A stretch of 47,080 nucleotides of DNA from Streptococcus cristatus (GTDB lineage Bacteria; Bacillota; Bacilli; Lactobacillales; Streptococcaceae): NCBI RefSeq assembly GCF_003943815.1, contig NZ_RJNA01000012.1, positions 6,822-53,901 of the forward strand, read 5' to 3'. Of this stretch, positions 27,624 through 35,924 are shown in pieces. The translations under genes and the position numbers were made by a program. The notes under the pieces were generated by a model. That model saw nothing but the letters and a program-made list of their open reading frames with translations. It did not search any database and was not told the origin of the DNA. Each line of letters starts with the position of its first letter. Position 1 is the first letter of the stretch.

Positions 27624-28382
27624 ATGACTATTTTATCAAAAATCCGCCCATCGCAGCCCCTGAAAGAGCTGAAATGGTTCGATATTCTTGTGATTACTCT
27701 GCTCATGTTTGGTCAGTTCATCTACACATCAACCGAACTTTATCTAGCTAGCTTTGCAACAACAGCGACGACAGCGGCAACTGAAACGGTCAGCAATACA
27801 GCTAGCGAAGGCGCAGCATTCTCAAGCAATTTCAATCTTCAGCTCCTGATGCTGGTCTTGACCATTCTATACCTATTGCTTCGGCGCTTCGACTTTAAGC
27901 AGCTTCCTATCCGTCTGAGCTGGTCAGTTCTCCTTTGGACTCCTCTTATTTTTGTAGTGGTAGGGTTCTTTGGTGACATTGTGACGACACTGAGTGGCGA
28001 GTATAATTACTTTGATTCAACCCTCTGGTCCTATATAGATTTACTGGAAATCTTCCGGAAATTTGCTGAACTGACACCTATGGCCATCCTCTACGGACTT
28101 CTCAATGGTTTCTATGAGGAATTCTTCTTTCTGGGTCTTATGACCTCAGTCAAGGATAAGTATAAGTGGTGGGCACTGGCCTACTCTACCATCATTCGGA
28201 TTTCTTTCCATACTTATCAAGGAATGCTCTGGGCCTTGGTTATCGGAGTGGTCTATGGTCTCTTCTACTATTTTCTTTACAAGTACAAGGTCAAGAACCT
28301 CCTGCCTTTCTTTCTCATGCACGCCTTGGCGGATATGTTTGGCTCCAGCTTAATGTATGTCTTGATTAATTGGCGTTCCTAA
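27624..28382 (+). CDS. CPBP-family membrane protein (Abi/CAAX protease-like)
   Basis: A 252-residue membrane protein with about six hydrophobic segments and the CPBP (CAAX protease and bacteriocin-processing) motifs: GFYEEFFFLG near residue 174, SFHTYQG near 193 and HALADMFGS near 232. Motif 1 normally reads EExxxR; here Leu stands where Arg is expected, so intramembrane protease activity is uncertain. Streptococcal relatives are linked to bacteriocin self-immunity or protein processing, but no bacteriocin gene lies nearby. GAAGGGAAA precedes the ATG. The 189 bp upstream holds a TGGCA/TGCCA inverted repeat (27588-27605) and no obvious promoter. Confidence 0.75.
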   Translation: MTILSKIRPSQPLKELKWFDILVITLLMFGQFIYTSTELYLASFATTATTAATETVSNTASEGAAFSSNFNLQLLMLVLTILYLLLRRFDFKQLPIRLSWSVLLWTPLIFVVVGFFGDIVTTLSGEYNYFDSTLWSYIDLLEIFRKFAELTPMAILYGLLNGFYEEFFFLGLMTSVKDKYKWWALAYSTIIRISFHTYQGMLWALVIGVVYGLFYYFLYKYKVKNLLPFFLMHALADMFGSSLMYVLINWRS

Positions 28383-28428
28383 AAGGATAAATATCAGCTA
28401 ACAAAAAACTATAGAATAAATCGCAACT

Positions 28429-28476
28429 AAAAAGCTTAGAAGTAGGTAATCAAATCACCATGCTGCTAAGCTTTTT
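28429..28476. terminator. Bidirectional terminator between CPBP gene and ABC permease
   Basis: AAAAAGCTTAG (28429-28439) and CTAAGCTTTTT (28466-28476) pair perfectly across a 26-base loop, with A and T runs that serve both convergent genes. Confidence 0.85.
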
Positions 28477-28487
28477 ATTATTGTTAT

Positions 28488-30128
28488 TTAGGAATTGAAA
28501 CTAGCAATTTCGCTATCAAGTTTTTTCATATAATAGCGATAAATCAGATAAGAAACAAGTCCAGAAATCAAAATCAGCAGAAGGGAAAGGAGGTAGAGAA
28601 CAGTGAGAGGCAGGGAGTATGAAATCACATAGAGAAGACCAATCACGATAATCACTCCAATAGTAAAGGCTAGTCCTAATAAGGTCTTACCCATACTATT
28701 ATCTCGAGTCATCAGCTCGTTGACATTGGACCAGTTGGTCACTAAATGCTTATAATCCCGATGATAGCCCCAAGCGCTCCAAGCTAGGCTAGCCATAAAC
28801 CAAACCAGCAGCATAACCAGAAAAGTCACTTGATGAACATGGAAGATAAGACTAGTCACCAACAGAAGAATCACTGGTAGAATGGACTGAATAGCAAATA
28901 GATACCAAAATTTGAGACGAACGTATTTTCTGAGCTCAAAAGGCAAAACCTTCAGATAATCAAAATTTTCCCGCTCCAAGGATAAACCAATAGAGGTCAG
29001 ATTATTCCCACCCGAATTGAGGGTAGCGATGAACATAGATAGGAAGATAAGCGGAAGCAAAAATCGTGGAATCAAGAACGGGCTAACATCCAGACCTGCA
29101 TTGATCGCCCCCATGACCATGCTAAAAATGATGATGTAAGGTATCAGTGCCGACATAAAGAGAGCCTGCAAGATGACCGAACCTTCACTCAGCAGCCGAA
29201 TGTGATAGCGCCAGACGAACTTCTTGAAATTCTTGGCCTCGTCCATATTGATATCGTGCACACGCTCGCGTTTGCCTCCTGCTGCTCCTGTCATCAAGGC
29301 TGCTTCATAAAATTCTGGTATGACCTTGAACTTAACCACCAAGAAGAGCAGAGCCGCCACAGCAAGCCAAGCTAGAATTCCTAAAATTGCAGACAAGCTA
29401 AAAGGATTGATGATAAAGTCGTAAAAGGCTACAACTGGCGGGAAATAAGGTGTGTCTATTGTATTGCTGGCGATACTACGACTGTTCATTTGATTGATAA
29501 AGATATAGAGTCCTACCGAACCAAGGGAAACCAGCCCCAGAATCACATTGGATAGAATAGTCTTATACTTTCTAAAGAAAGCTGTCTTGGTGATAAAATG
29601 CACCAAAATCAAAATGACAAAGGTTATAACCGAACTTAAAATGATAATCGAAAGCAAGGCCATAGGCAGGCCGACTAAAGGATTTCCGCCTTGAAGACCT
29701 AGCACGATGAAATAGCTATACATGGGCAGAATCGCAATCAAGAGGGTCAGAACAACAGAGATGCTCTTTCCGACAATGATTTCTGATTCACTAAAGGCAT
29801 AGGGCCGATAGGACTGCAAATCCTTGCTTTCATAAAAGACATTATAGAAAACCAAGAAGCCCTGTGACATGGAAAATATAGCAAATATGGAGACCATATT
29901 GGCAAAATGTCCTGGATTGCCCACCATGTGATTGAAAGCACTCATGATACCAAAGAAGAACAGGTAGACCAAGCCCAAAATCAAGTACATTCGAATAGCC
30001 TGCAGGGAGACATTGACTTTGACCTCTGGATTTTTTTCCTGCTTCTTGCGGTATTGCTGCAACTGCGAAGGTTGAATCGCATAAAGAATATTGATATCAA
30101 CTAATTTTTTAATCGCTTTAAGGCGCAT
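28488..30128 (-). CDS. ABC transporter permease (exporter type)
   Basis: A 546-residue membrane protein with about twelve to fourteen hydrophobic segments in two halves and a cytoplasmic region near residues 260-290 (KRERVHDINMDEAKNFKKFV). It resembles the large permeases of Firmicute ABC-2-like exporters that pair with a single small ATPase. The substrate is unknown. Its start lies within the end of the ATPase gene (11-base overlap), so the pair is translationally coupled. Candidate substrates in this class include peptides, lipids and antibiotics, none of which can be chosen from context. Confidence 0.75.
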   Translation of the reverse strand: MRLKAIKKLVDINILYAIQPSQLQQYRKKQEKNPEVKVNVSLQAIRMYLILGLVYLFFFGIMSAFNHMVGNPGHFANMVSIFAIFSMSQGFLVFYNVFYESKDLQSYRPYAFSESEIIVGKSISVVLTLLIAILPMYSYFIVLGLQGGNPLVGLPMALLSIIILSSVITFVILILVHFITKTAFFRKYKTILSNVILGLVSLGSVGLYIFINQMNSRSIASNTIDTPYFPPVVAFYDFIINPFSLSAILGILAWLAVAALLFLVVKFKVIPEFYEAALMTGAAGGKRERVHDINMDEAKNFKKFVWRYHIRLLSEGSVILQALFMSALIPYIIIFSMVMGAINAGLDVSPFLIPRFLLPLIFLSMFIATLNSGGNNLTSIGLSLERENFDYLKVLPFELRKYVRLKFWYLFAIQSILPVILLLVTSLIFHVHQVTFLVMLLVWFMASLAWSAWGYHRDYKHLVTNWSNVNELMTRDNSMGKTLLGLAFTIGVIIVIGLLYVISYSLPLTVLYLLSLLLILISGLVSYLIYRYYMKKLDSEIASFNS

Positions 30129-30861
30129 CTGAACTCACCTCTTCTCTGCGGCCAGCCAGACCTAGATAGATGGTTTCGAGGGACTGGTCTGGATGCTGGG
30201 CTTTTAGGTCCTCAACCGTTCCGTAGAATATCAGCTCTCCTTTTTTGAGAATAGCAATCTTGTCGCATAGCTGTTCAGCCACTTCTAACACGTGGGTTGA
30301 AAAAAGAACAGTATTCCCTTTATTGGCATGCTCACGCATCATCTGCTTTAGATCAAAAGCTGCCTGAGGATCCAAGCCCGTCAAAGGCTCATCCAAGACC
30401 CATATATCTGGATCAGACAAAAGAGCACCAATGACAAAGACCTTCTGCCGCATACCGTGTGAAAACGACTCAATCACTTCATAGCGATGACTAGCAAAGT
30501 CAAAGATAGCCAGCAGCTCACCCAAACGAGCTTCTACTTCTGCCGTGGTCATGTCGTAGGAAGTCGCCACTAGCTCCCAAAATTCATTGGCTGTCAGGCG
30601 CAAGAAAAGGTCAGGAGAATCAGCTACATAGCCAATTTTCTTCTTGATTTCTAGGCGATTACTGGATAGCTCCTTGCCGTCCACAAAAATTTGCCCCTGT
30701 GTCGGATTGATGACACTGACCAGAGATTTAATGGTCGTTGACTTACCCGCTCCATTGTGACCGATCAGACCAACAATCTCACCGCTTTCCAAGGTCAGAT
30801 TCAGATGGTTAAGCGCCAGCTTGCCATCATAGTCTTTTGTAACATCTCTAAATTCAATCAT
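30118..30861 (-). CDS. ABC transporter ATP-binding protein (exporter type)
   Basis: A 247-residue single-domain ATPase: Walker A GHNGAGKST near residues 33-41, Q-loop VADSPDLF near 85, signature FSHGMRQKVFVIGALL near 136 (SHGMR in place of LSGGQ, as in many ABC-2 exporters), Walker B IWVLDEPLTGLD and the switch histidine in FSTHVLEVAEQ. AAAGGAGA precedes the ATG. It is the first gene of the pair, with a strong promoter upstream. Confidence 0.88.
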   Translation of the reverse strand: MIEFRDVTKDYDGKLALNHLNLTLESGEIVGLIGHNGAGKSTTIKSLVSVINPTQGQIFVDGKELSSNRLEIKKKIGYVADSPDLFLRLTANEFWELVATSYDMTTAEVEARLGELLAIFDFASHRYEVIESFSHGMRQKVFVIGALLSDPDIWVLDEPLTGLDPQAAFDLKQMMREHANKGNTVLFSTHVLEVAEQLCDKIAILKKGELIFYGTVEDLKAQHPDQSLETIYLGLAGRREEVSSDAP

Positions 30862-30890
30862 GGGAATCTCCTTTGCTATGTTTTAAGGTT

Positions 30891-30919
30891 ATTATACTAT
30901 CCTAAAAATCATTTGTCTA
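30891..30919 (-). promoter_or_regulatory. Promoter for the ABC exporter pair
   Basis: Minus strand TAGACA (30914-30919), 17 bases, then a perfect TATAAT (30891-30896), about 30 bases before the ATPase start. Confidence 0.75.
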
Positions 30920-30971
30920 GAAACTAGCGAAAAAGTTCGGATTTTGCTTTAAAACAAGGCAGAACCATCCT

Positions 30972-32585
30972 TTAAACTTTGAAAGATTGAGCATTCTCCA
31001 GCAGATAGAGCAAGAAATTAGGAATGGTTTCCAGCATATCCTGCTCATAGACACGCTCAGTAAGCTGATGCAAGTCCTTGCCCCATGGACCGAGATTGAT
31101 ACCGGGGATATGATTAGCCACAATTTCTGGGAAATCCAGATGATAGAGATTCTCAGGCACAGGCATACTGGCAATTAAGTCTTGGTATTCAGCTGCAGGC
31201 TTCTCTAAGGCACAGTAACTAAGGTCACAAATCCCCATGAAGAATTCGTCCACTTGGAGCTGACAACCAGCTTCTTTATCCAGATAATCCCCATAAAGTT
31301 GAACGACCTTATCAATCCTAATCGGACTATCTGACAAGCGGCGACAATTCATGGATGGGTAGTAAGGCGGCGCGATTGCTAGGACAACCAAGGCTTCCTT
31401 ACGGTCATAAAAATCTAAAACCTTCTGGATATTTTGAATACTGATTTCCTGATAGGAGGCACCCTCTTGCAGAGCCTGCTGCGCTTCTTCATAAATTTGC
31501 TGCAAAGTGGCTTTAAAACCGATTTTTTCTTGGCATTCTTGCAGTAATTCCTGATAGGTCAGCACGCGCGGTTTCGCTACAAGCTTGCTTTCTTGATAGA
31601 CTTTCTGAAGCTGACAGTAGTTTTGATAAAAGCCATCCACTGCTTCCTGACTGAGATTCTTTATGGTCGCCAGTAGCTCTGTCGGGCTCTTTTCTAGATA
31701 GAGGACGCTGAAATAACCTGCAGCACGCAGCACAGTTGACACATCATAATTTTCCTTCAAATCGCGCAGATAAGACCAAGATGGCAGGGGCGAACGTTCG
31801 CCATAGGCCATGTCAGACAAAGCCGGATTGAGGTCAATTTTTTCAGCAACCTTGGCCAGCAAGGACAGAGCATTGATCCCCTTGAGTGGCTCTTTCATAT
31901 GAGAAAGGATCCCCTGAGTCACGACAACTGGCATCAACTTGCCGACTGTTCCTACATGAAGCACCTTTTTCTCCGCTGACTGGCTCTCAAAAGGCTCAGA
32001 ATCCACAGCCAGAAGGTAATGAAGCTGGAAACGCTCCTTCAATTCAGCAAGCAAGGATGTTGCTGCCCGCATGCCTTGGGAATAGGATTCCTCATCTCCG
32101 ACCGACAGATAGAGCAAATTGACCTGACCAGACTGTATCTGACTGTATCTTTCCACCACTCCCAGCTGCAAGGCCAGAGCCGCTTTCATATCGCAAGAGC
32201 CTCGACCGAACTGCCATTTGTCCGACGCAATATCTGCTAAAAGATCTGAATCTGAAGAAATGGAGGGCAATTTTTCTTTGAGGGACTGATTATCAAAAGC
32301 CCAGTCTTTGAGACTGCCAAAGTCCTCAATATCCACTGTATCATGATGATGAAAAAGAATAATGGTGTCAGCCGTATCTCGCTTGACCAGAGCCCAGTTA
32401 ACACTACGGCCATAAAAATCATTCGGAATCTGATAGCAGCCAAACTGTTCTGGATGCTCCTGAAAATAAGGAATCTCTCCTATCCGCTCCTGAAGAAAGG
32501 CTTCAATCTTCCGCTCAGAACTAGTATGGGTAAAACTTTCAATCGCCATACTTTGGTCAAAAATATTTTGAATATACTGTTTCAT
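30972..32585 (-). CDS. M20-family metallopeptidase, RocB-like
   Basis: A 537-residue cytoplasmic zinc hydrolase of the M20/M25/M40 family, similar to RocB (an arginine-utilisation protein of unproven activity in Bacillus). Metal-site motifs are LFHHHDTVD near residue 73 and GRGSCDMKAALAL near 125, with the catalytic acidic residues in SVGDEES near 162. The start is the ATG at 32585 (MKQYIQNIF) after AGAGGT; the frame is open to 32654 but that part lacks a ribosome binding site. No promoter is obvious, so it may be read through from the surface peptidase gene upstream. The substrate could be a peptide or an acylated amino acid. Confidence 0.8.
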   Translation of the reverse strand: MKQYIQNIFDQSMAIESFTHTSSERKIEAFLQERIGEIPYFQEHPEQFGCYQIPNDFYGRSVNWALVKRDTADTIILFHHHDTVDIEDFGSLKDWAFDNQSLKEKLPSISSDSDLLADIASDKWQFGRGSCDMKAALALQLGVVERYSQIQSGQVNLLYLSVGDEESYSQGMRAATSLLAELKERFQLHYLLAVDSEPFESQSAEKKVLHVGTVGKLMPVVVTQGILSHMKEPLKGINALSLLAKVAEKIDLNPALSDMAYGERSPLPSWSYLRDLKENYDVSTVLRAAGYFSVLYLEKSPTELLATIKNLSQEAVDGFYQNYCQLQKVYQESKLVAKPRVLTYQELLQECQEKIGFKATLQQIYEEAQQALQEGASYQEISIQNIQKVLDFYDRKEALVVLAIAPPYYPSMNCRRLSDSPIRIDKVVQLYGDYLDKEAGCQLQVDEFFMGICDLSYCALEKPAAEYQDLIASMPVPENLYHLDFPEIVANHIPGINLGPWGKDLHQLTERVYEQDMLETIPNFLLYLLENAQSFKV

Positions 32586-32652
32586 TCTTTCTACCTCTAT
32601 ATTGCTGGCACTTCTGACTTGCAGGCCATGGCCAGCTGAAAGACGATAAGGC

Positions 32653-32697
32653 AAAAGCAGCCAATCTTTACCTAGTCAGGAATGTTTGGCTGCTTTT
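32653..32697 (-). terminator. Terminator after the surface X-prolyl peptidase gene
   Basis: AAAAGCAGCCAA (32653-32664) and TTGGCTGCTTTT (32686-32697) pair perfectly. On the minus strand it ends in GCTTTTGCC, a short T-run, so some readthrough into the M20 gene is possible. Confidence 0.75.
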
Positions 32698-32709
32698 ATC
32701 TTGTAATGA

Positions 32710-35700
32710 CTAACGATGTGAATATTTCTTAACGAGGCCGGACATGCCGAATGTGCTGACAAGAAGCACCAAGCCTAGATAGAACATTCCTTTTTCTGAG
32801 TGGCTACCAGTTTTTGGCAAGGAAGTTGGAGCTTGTTGAACAGCTACCTGCTCCACTTGAGACGCTTCTGGTTGACTAGCTAATTGCTGCACCTGAGGCA
32901 CCACTTTCTGACTGCCTAATTGCTGCACATGGTCAGTCGTTCCTTGCTGCTCTTCTTTACGTCTAACCCTCGAATCAACTGACGGAGCTCCTTGTTGTAG
33001 TTCCTGTCTATCAAAGATATATTCTGGAACTTCTCTGATTTCTGGTGCAACTAGCTTTTCACCAAGAATTTCAGGTAAGTTGGCATATTCCGTATCAAGA
33101 GCACTCGCTACATAATCAGCTTTTTGAGAACGACTCGCTTCCACAGTCGGTACTAGCGCACTAATAGAATCCGTCTTGAAAGTCACTGCATACTGACGCT
33201 TAATCGTCAGATCACTAGGGTCATAAGTATTGAAGACTAGAGCCAGCTTGTGGCCTTTTTTCACCGTGTAAAGATTCGGCTGCAAATACATGGTGTAATC
33301 ATGGAATTGGCCTACTTTTGGCTTAATACTCTTTTCTGAACTAGACGGTGTATAGCCTGATTCTGGATTGGCTAAGTTTAGCCAGCCCTTAGCAATGACC
33401 TTGTATTTAGTTTTGGTTGTTGCAAAGTTTTTAACATCCAGATTGCTGAGATTGCTGCCCATCCAGAAGTCACCAGCCTTGCTATCATCACCAGCAGCAC
33501 CATTTCCAACAACATCAAACTCTTGATCTGATACATCTACCAAGAGTGCATTGACCTGCAAGTTTTTGCCACTGCCCTTGGCCAAGGCTGCCTTGAAGTG
33601 GACTGGAATATGGCCTTTGATAGTCGTATCTTCTTTGACTTCTGTCATAAAGGTCATGTTGGCCTTAGAAGAAGCTTGACTGACTGCCTCATCTCGCTTG
33701 CTAGTGTCAATCCCAGCAGCCGCATAGTCACTGGAGATGGTTTCTTCGAGACGTTTGGACTTAGCTGTCAAAATCAAACGATTGGTGCTTTTCCAATTGT
33801 CATAGCTCGTCCATTTATTTGGATCGTAGTTATTTTGTGCCAAAACAGCAGGAAGCTTGCTAACATCGTTCTTGACATCGTAAAGATAATGAGAGAACCA
33901 AATATTGAGCAAATCATAGAAATCTTGATTGTTGGCCTTGATACCATACCCTCGAGAGATGGCTGCTGGATGGACATGGTCTCCTTGGTGGAGGTAGAGT
34001 TTTACGTTTTGTCCCGCTTTTTTCAAGACATCGTACATGAGCTCAAATTGTTTGGTTTTGACATTGTCATCATTTAAGCCATGTACCAGCAGGGCACTAG
34101 TCTTTATCTTTCCTGAATTTAGGGTATAATCGCGTTCCCGCCAAAGTTGGCTATAATTGCGACCGTGAGCTTTTTGGTCCTTGTTTAGCTGATTGATGTA
34201 GTCAGCATACTTGTTCCAGATTGAAGCCCAATCGTCTTGATCAAGCATCCGAGTAGAAACGTAGAGTGACAGCCAAGATAGATCACTGTATGGCGGATTG
34301 CTGTAGGCTGTTCCTTGACTATTGAAATAATCATACCAGCTAGCAATTCCTGCGGCTGGAACGATGGTTCTCAGGCCTTCTACACCCGTCGTTGCCACAC
34401 CGAAAGTTGTCGTACCAGCCCAAGATAGGCCAGTCATGCCGACTTTGCCATTGGCCCAGTCAGCCTTGATTTCAATATTGCTAGTTTTGTCCGTGTAGGC
34501 TGTCCGTTTACCGTTGACCCATTCGACAATATTTTTAAAGGCTTCTACTTCCAAATCAGATCCAGTTGTATTGAAGCCTTCTGAACCCTTAGTACCCAGA
34601 CCCGCACTGGAAACAAAGGCATAGCCGCGCACTAGGAAGTAATCATACCAGTTCAAATTCTCGTAATCATAAATCCCTTCATAAGGGCTATAATAGTACC
34701 AATCTGACGCCTTGGCCTTCTTCGCCGCATCAATACTGCTCATGCTAGAAACCGGTTGGCGCTTAGCGGGCTTATTGTGCAAACTCTTCATATCATAAGA
34801 ACCGTTTGTCGGCAGATTGAGGCTTTCTAAGGTTACATAGTTTTCATCCAAAGTCCCTGCGACGTAAGGACGAGCTTCTAAAATCGTCGAAGCCTTAAAA
34901 TCACCTTGAGCTACTGCTTTCGGAAGTTGTACGATAGCCTTGACGAGGTCACGCTTTCCGTCTCCATCCGTATCATGATCCGTCTCAACATAGACAGGAA
35001 AACGGACGATATCACTTTTCTCGTATGAATAGTCTTTATCTTCCTTAGCTCCACTGCTGTATGGGAAAATTGGCTGCGCCCGACCATTCAAAAAGAGCGG
35101 TGCTTTCTTTTCAGCACGATAGGCATCATGCAGGCGCTTGGCAACTGCATACATAGTCTGCAGATTGCTTCCCTGTACACTGGCTGTCAAATCAGCCTCT
35201 TTGTCAATCATTCCCATGCTCTTGGCTAGATTCACTCTATCTTGGGCACTAGTGCCTAGCTGAGATTCATTGACAGCTGCCCATTTCAGTAGCTCATCGA
35301 CTGCTTCTTGCAGGGTCAATTCCTTATCAGCCAAGGCTGGATTTGAAAGGCTTCCAGTATAAGCAGACAAGTCTTGGCCTTTGGCAGTAACAGGCACAGC
35401 AGAAGGCACCAAGCTAGCATCTTGAGCCAAAGCTAAAGGTGGCGAATCCAATGATGAAGTAGGCTTTTCAGATTCCACAACTGATTTTTCAGCAGTGACC
35501 GATTCCTCTTCTTGCTTTTCTGGTCTTTCAGTAGCCGACGATTCCTTGCTTTCAACCTCTAAAACTGCTGGTTGCTGGACTGAAGACACCGGTTCAGACG
35601 GCTTTGCAATAGCTTCTGTTTGAAGAATTTCCTTGCTTTCGACATTCGCCTGACTCGCCTCATCGGCTTGAACAACCCGGCCTAGGGCCAAAGGTGCAAA

Positions 35701-35745
35701 TAACGAGACTGATAAGAGTAACCTCACTAGTCCTCTCTTTTTCAT
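32710..35745 (-). CDS. Cell-wall-anchored X-prolyl dipeptidyl-peptidase (S15 family)
   Basis: A 1011-residue surface protease that should release X-Pro dipeptides from peptides outside the cell. Residues 1-27 are a signal peptide (ending VVQADEAS). Residues 30-115 form a Ser/Glu/Val-rich, probably disordered stalk. The S15 alpha/beta-hydrolase domain follows, with nucleophile Ser in GLSWAGTTTFG (about 440), Asp in HGLNDDN (about 557) and His in GDHVHPAA (about 590), then a C-terminal jelly-roll domain. A Gln/Val-rich spacer leads to the sortase signal LPKTGS (about 977), a hydrophobic segment and KKYSHR. GAAAGGGG precedes the ATG. It differs from the cytoplasmic PepX by its surface signals. 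Confidence 0.92.
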   Translation of the reverse strand: MKKRGLVRLLLSVSLFAPLALGRVVQADEASQANVESKEILQTEAIAKPSEPVSSVQQPAVLEVESKESSATERPEKQEEESVTAEKSVVESEKPTSSLDSPPLALAQDASLVPSAVPVTAKGQDLSAYTGSLSNPALADKELTLQEAVDELLKWAAVNESQLGTSAQDRVNLAKSMGMIDKEADLTASVQGSNLQTMYAVAKRLHDAYRAEKKAPLFLNGRAQPIFPYSSGAKEDKDYSYEKSDIVRFPVYVETDHDTDGDGKRDLVKAIVQLPKAVAQGDFKASTILEARPYVAGTLDENYVTLESLNLPTNGSYDMKSLHNKPAKRQPVSSMSSIDAAKKAKASDWYYYSPYEGIYDYENLNWYDYFLVRGYAFVSSAGLGTKGSEGFNTTGSDLEVEAFKNIVEWVNGKRTAYTDKTSNIEIKADWANGKVGMTGLSWAGTTTFGVATTGVEGLRTIVPAAGIASWYDYFNSQGTAYSNPPYSDLSWLSLYVSTRMLDQDDWASIWNKYADYINQLNKDQKAHGRNYSQLWRERDYTLNSGKIKTSALLVHGLNDDNVKTKQFELMYDVLKKAGQNVKLYLHQGDHVHPAAISRGYGIKANNQDFYDLLNIWFSHYLYDVKNDVSKLPAVLAQNNYDPNKWTSYDNWKSTNRLILTAKSKRLEETISSDYAAAGIDTSKRDEAVSQASSKANMTFMTEVKEDTTIKGHIPVHFKAALAKGSGKNLQVNALLVDVSDQEFDVVGNGAAGDDSKAGDFWMGSNLSNLDVKNFATTKTKYKVIAKGWLNLANPESGYTPSSSEKSIKPKVGQFHDYTMYLQPNLYTVKKGHKLALVFNTYDPSDLTIKRQYAVTFKTDSISALVPTVEASRSQKADYVASALDTEYANLPEILGEKLVAPEIREVPEYIFDRQELQQGAPSVDSRVRRKEEQQGTTDHVQQLGSQKVVPQVQQLASQPEASQVEQVAVQQAPTSLPKTGSHSEKGMFYLGLVLLVSTFGMSGLVKKYSHR

Positions 35746-35784
35746 AAAGAACCCCTTTCTTTTTATAAATTTTATTACTTGTCC

Positions 35785-35813
35785 ATTATACTATGTAAGC
35801 GTTTCAATTTCAA
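35785..35813 (-). promoter_or_regulatory. Promoter of the surface peptidase gene with a cre-like site in its spacer
   Basis: Minus strand TTGAAA (35808-35813), 17 bases, then a perfect TATAAT (35785-35790). The spacer contains TGTAAGCGTTTCA (35794-35806, plus strand), close to the CcpA consensus but one base short in its right arm. A bound CcpA here would block RNA polymerase. Confidence 0.6.
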
Positions 35814-35855
35814 TGCTAGTTTTGGCTTATCATCAAAAAATATAAAATTAACTTG

Positions 35856-35893
35856 TATAAACGTTTGTATCATCATTCTTCTTTTGGTAAAAT
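35856..35893 (+). promoter_or_regulatory. Promoter of the alpha-amylase gene with a cre-like site
   Basis: TTGTAT (35865-35870), 17 bases, then TAAAAT (35888-35893) with a TGG extension. TATAAACGTTTGTA (35856-35869) overlaps the -35 and matches about 11 of 14 positions of the CcpA site. Catabolite control of an amylase is expected. Confidence 0.5.
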
Positions 35894-35924
35894 AGACCCA
35901 TCCCAAGAATGTGAGGTATCTCGT

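Noticed and set aside
32641..32709. Possible promoter for the M20 peptidase gene
   Set aside because: Only the terminator of the upstream gene is evident; no -10 with acceptable spacing was found.
33598..34077. 159-residue plus-strand open frame
   Set aside because: It lies antisense within the catalytic domain of the surface peptidase and has no motif support.
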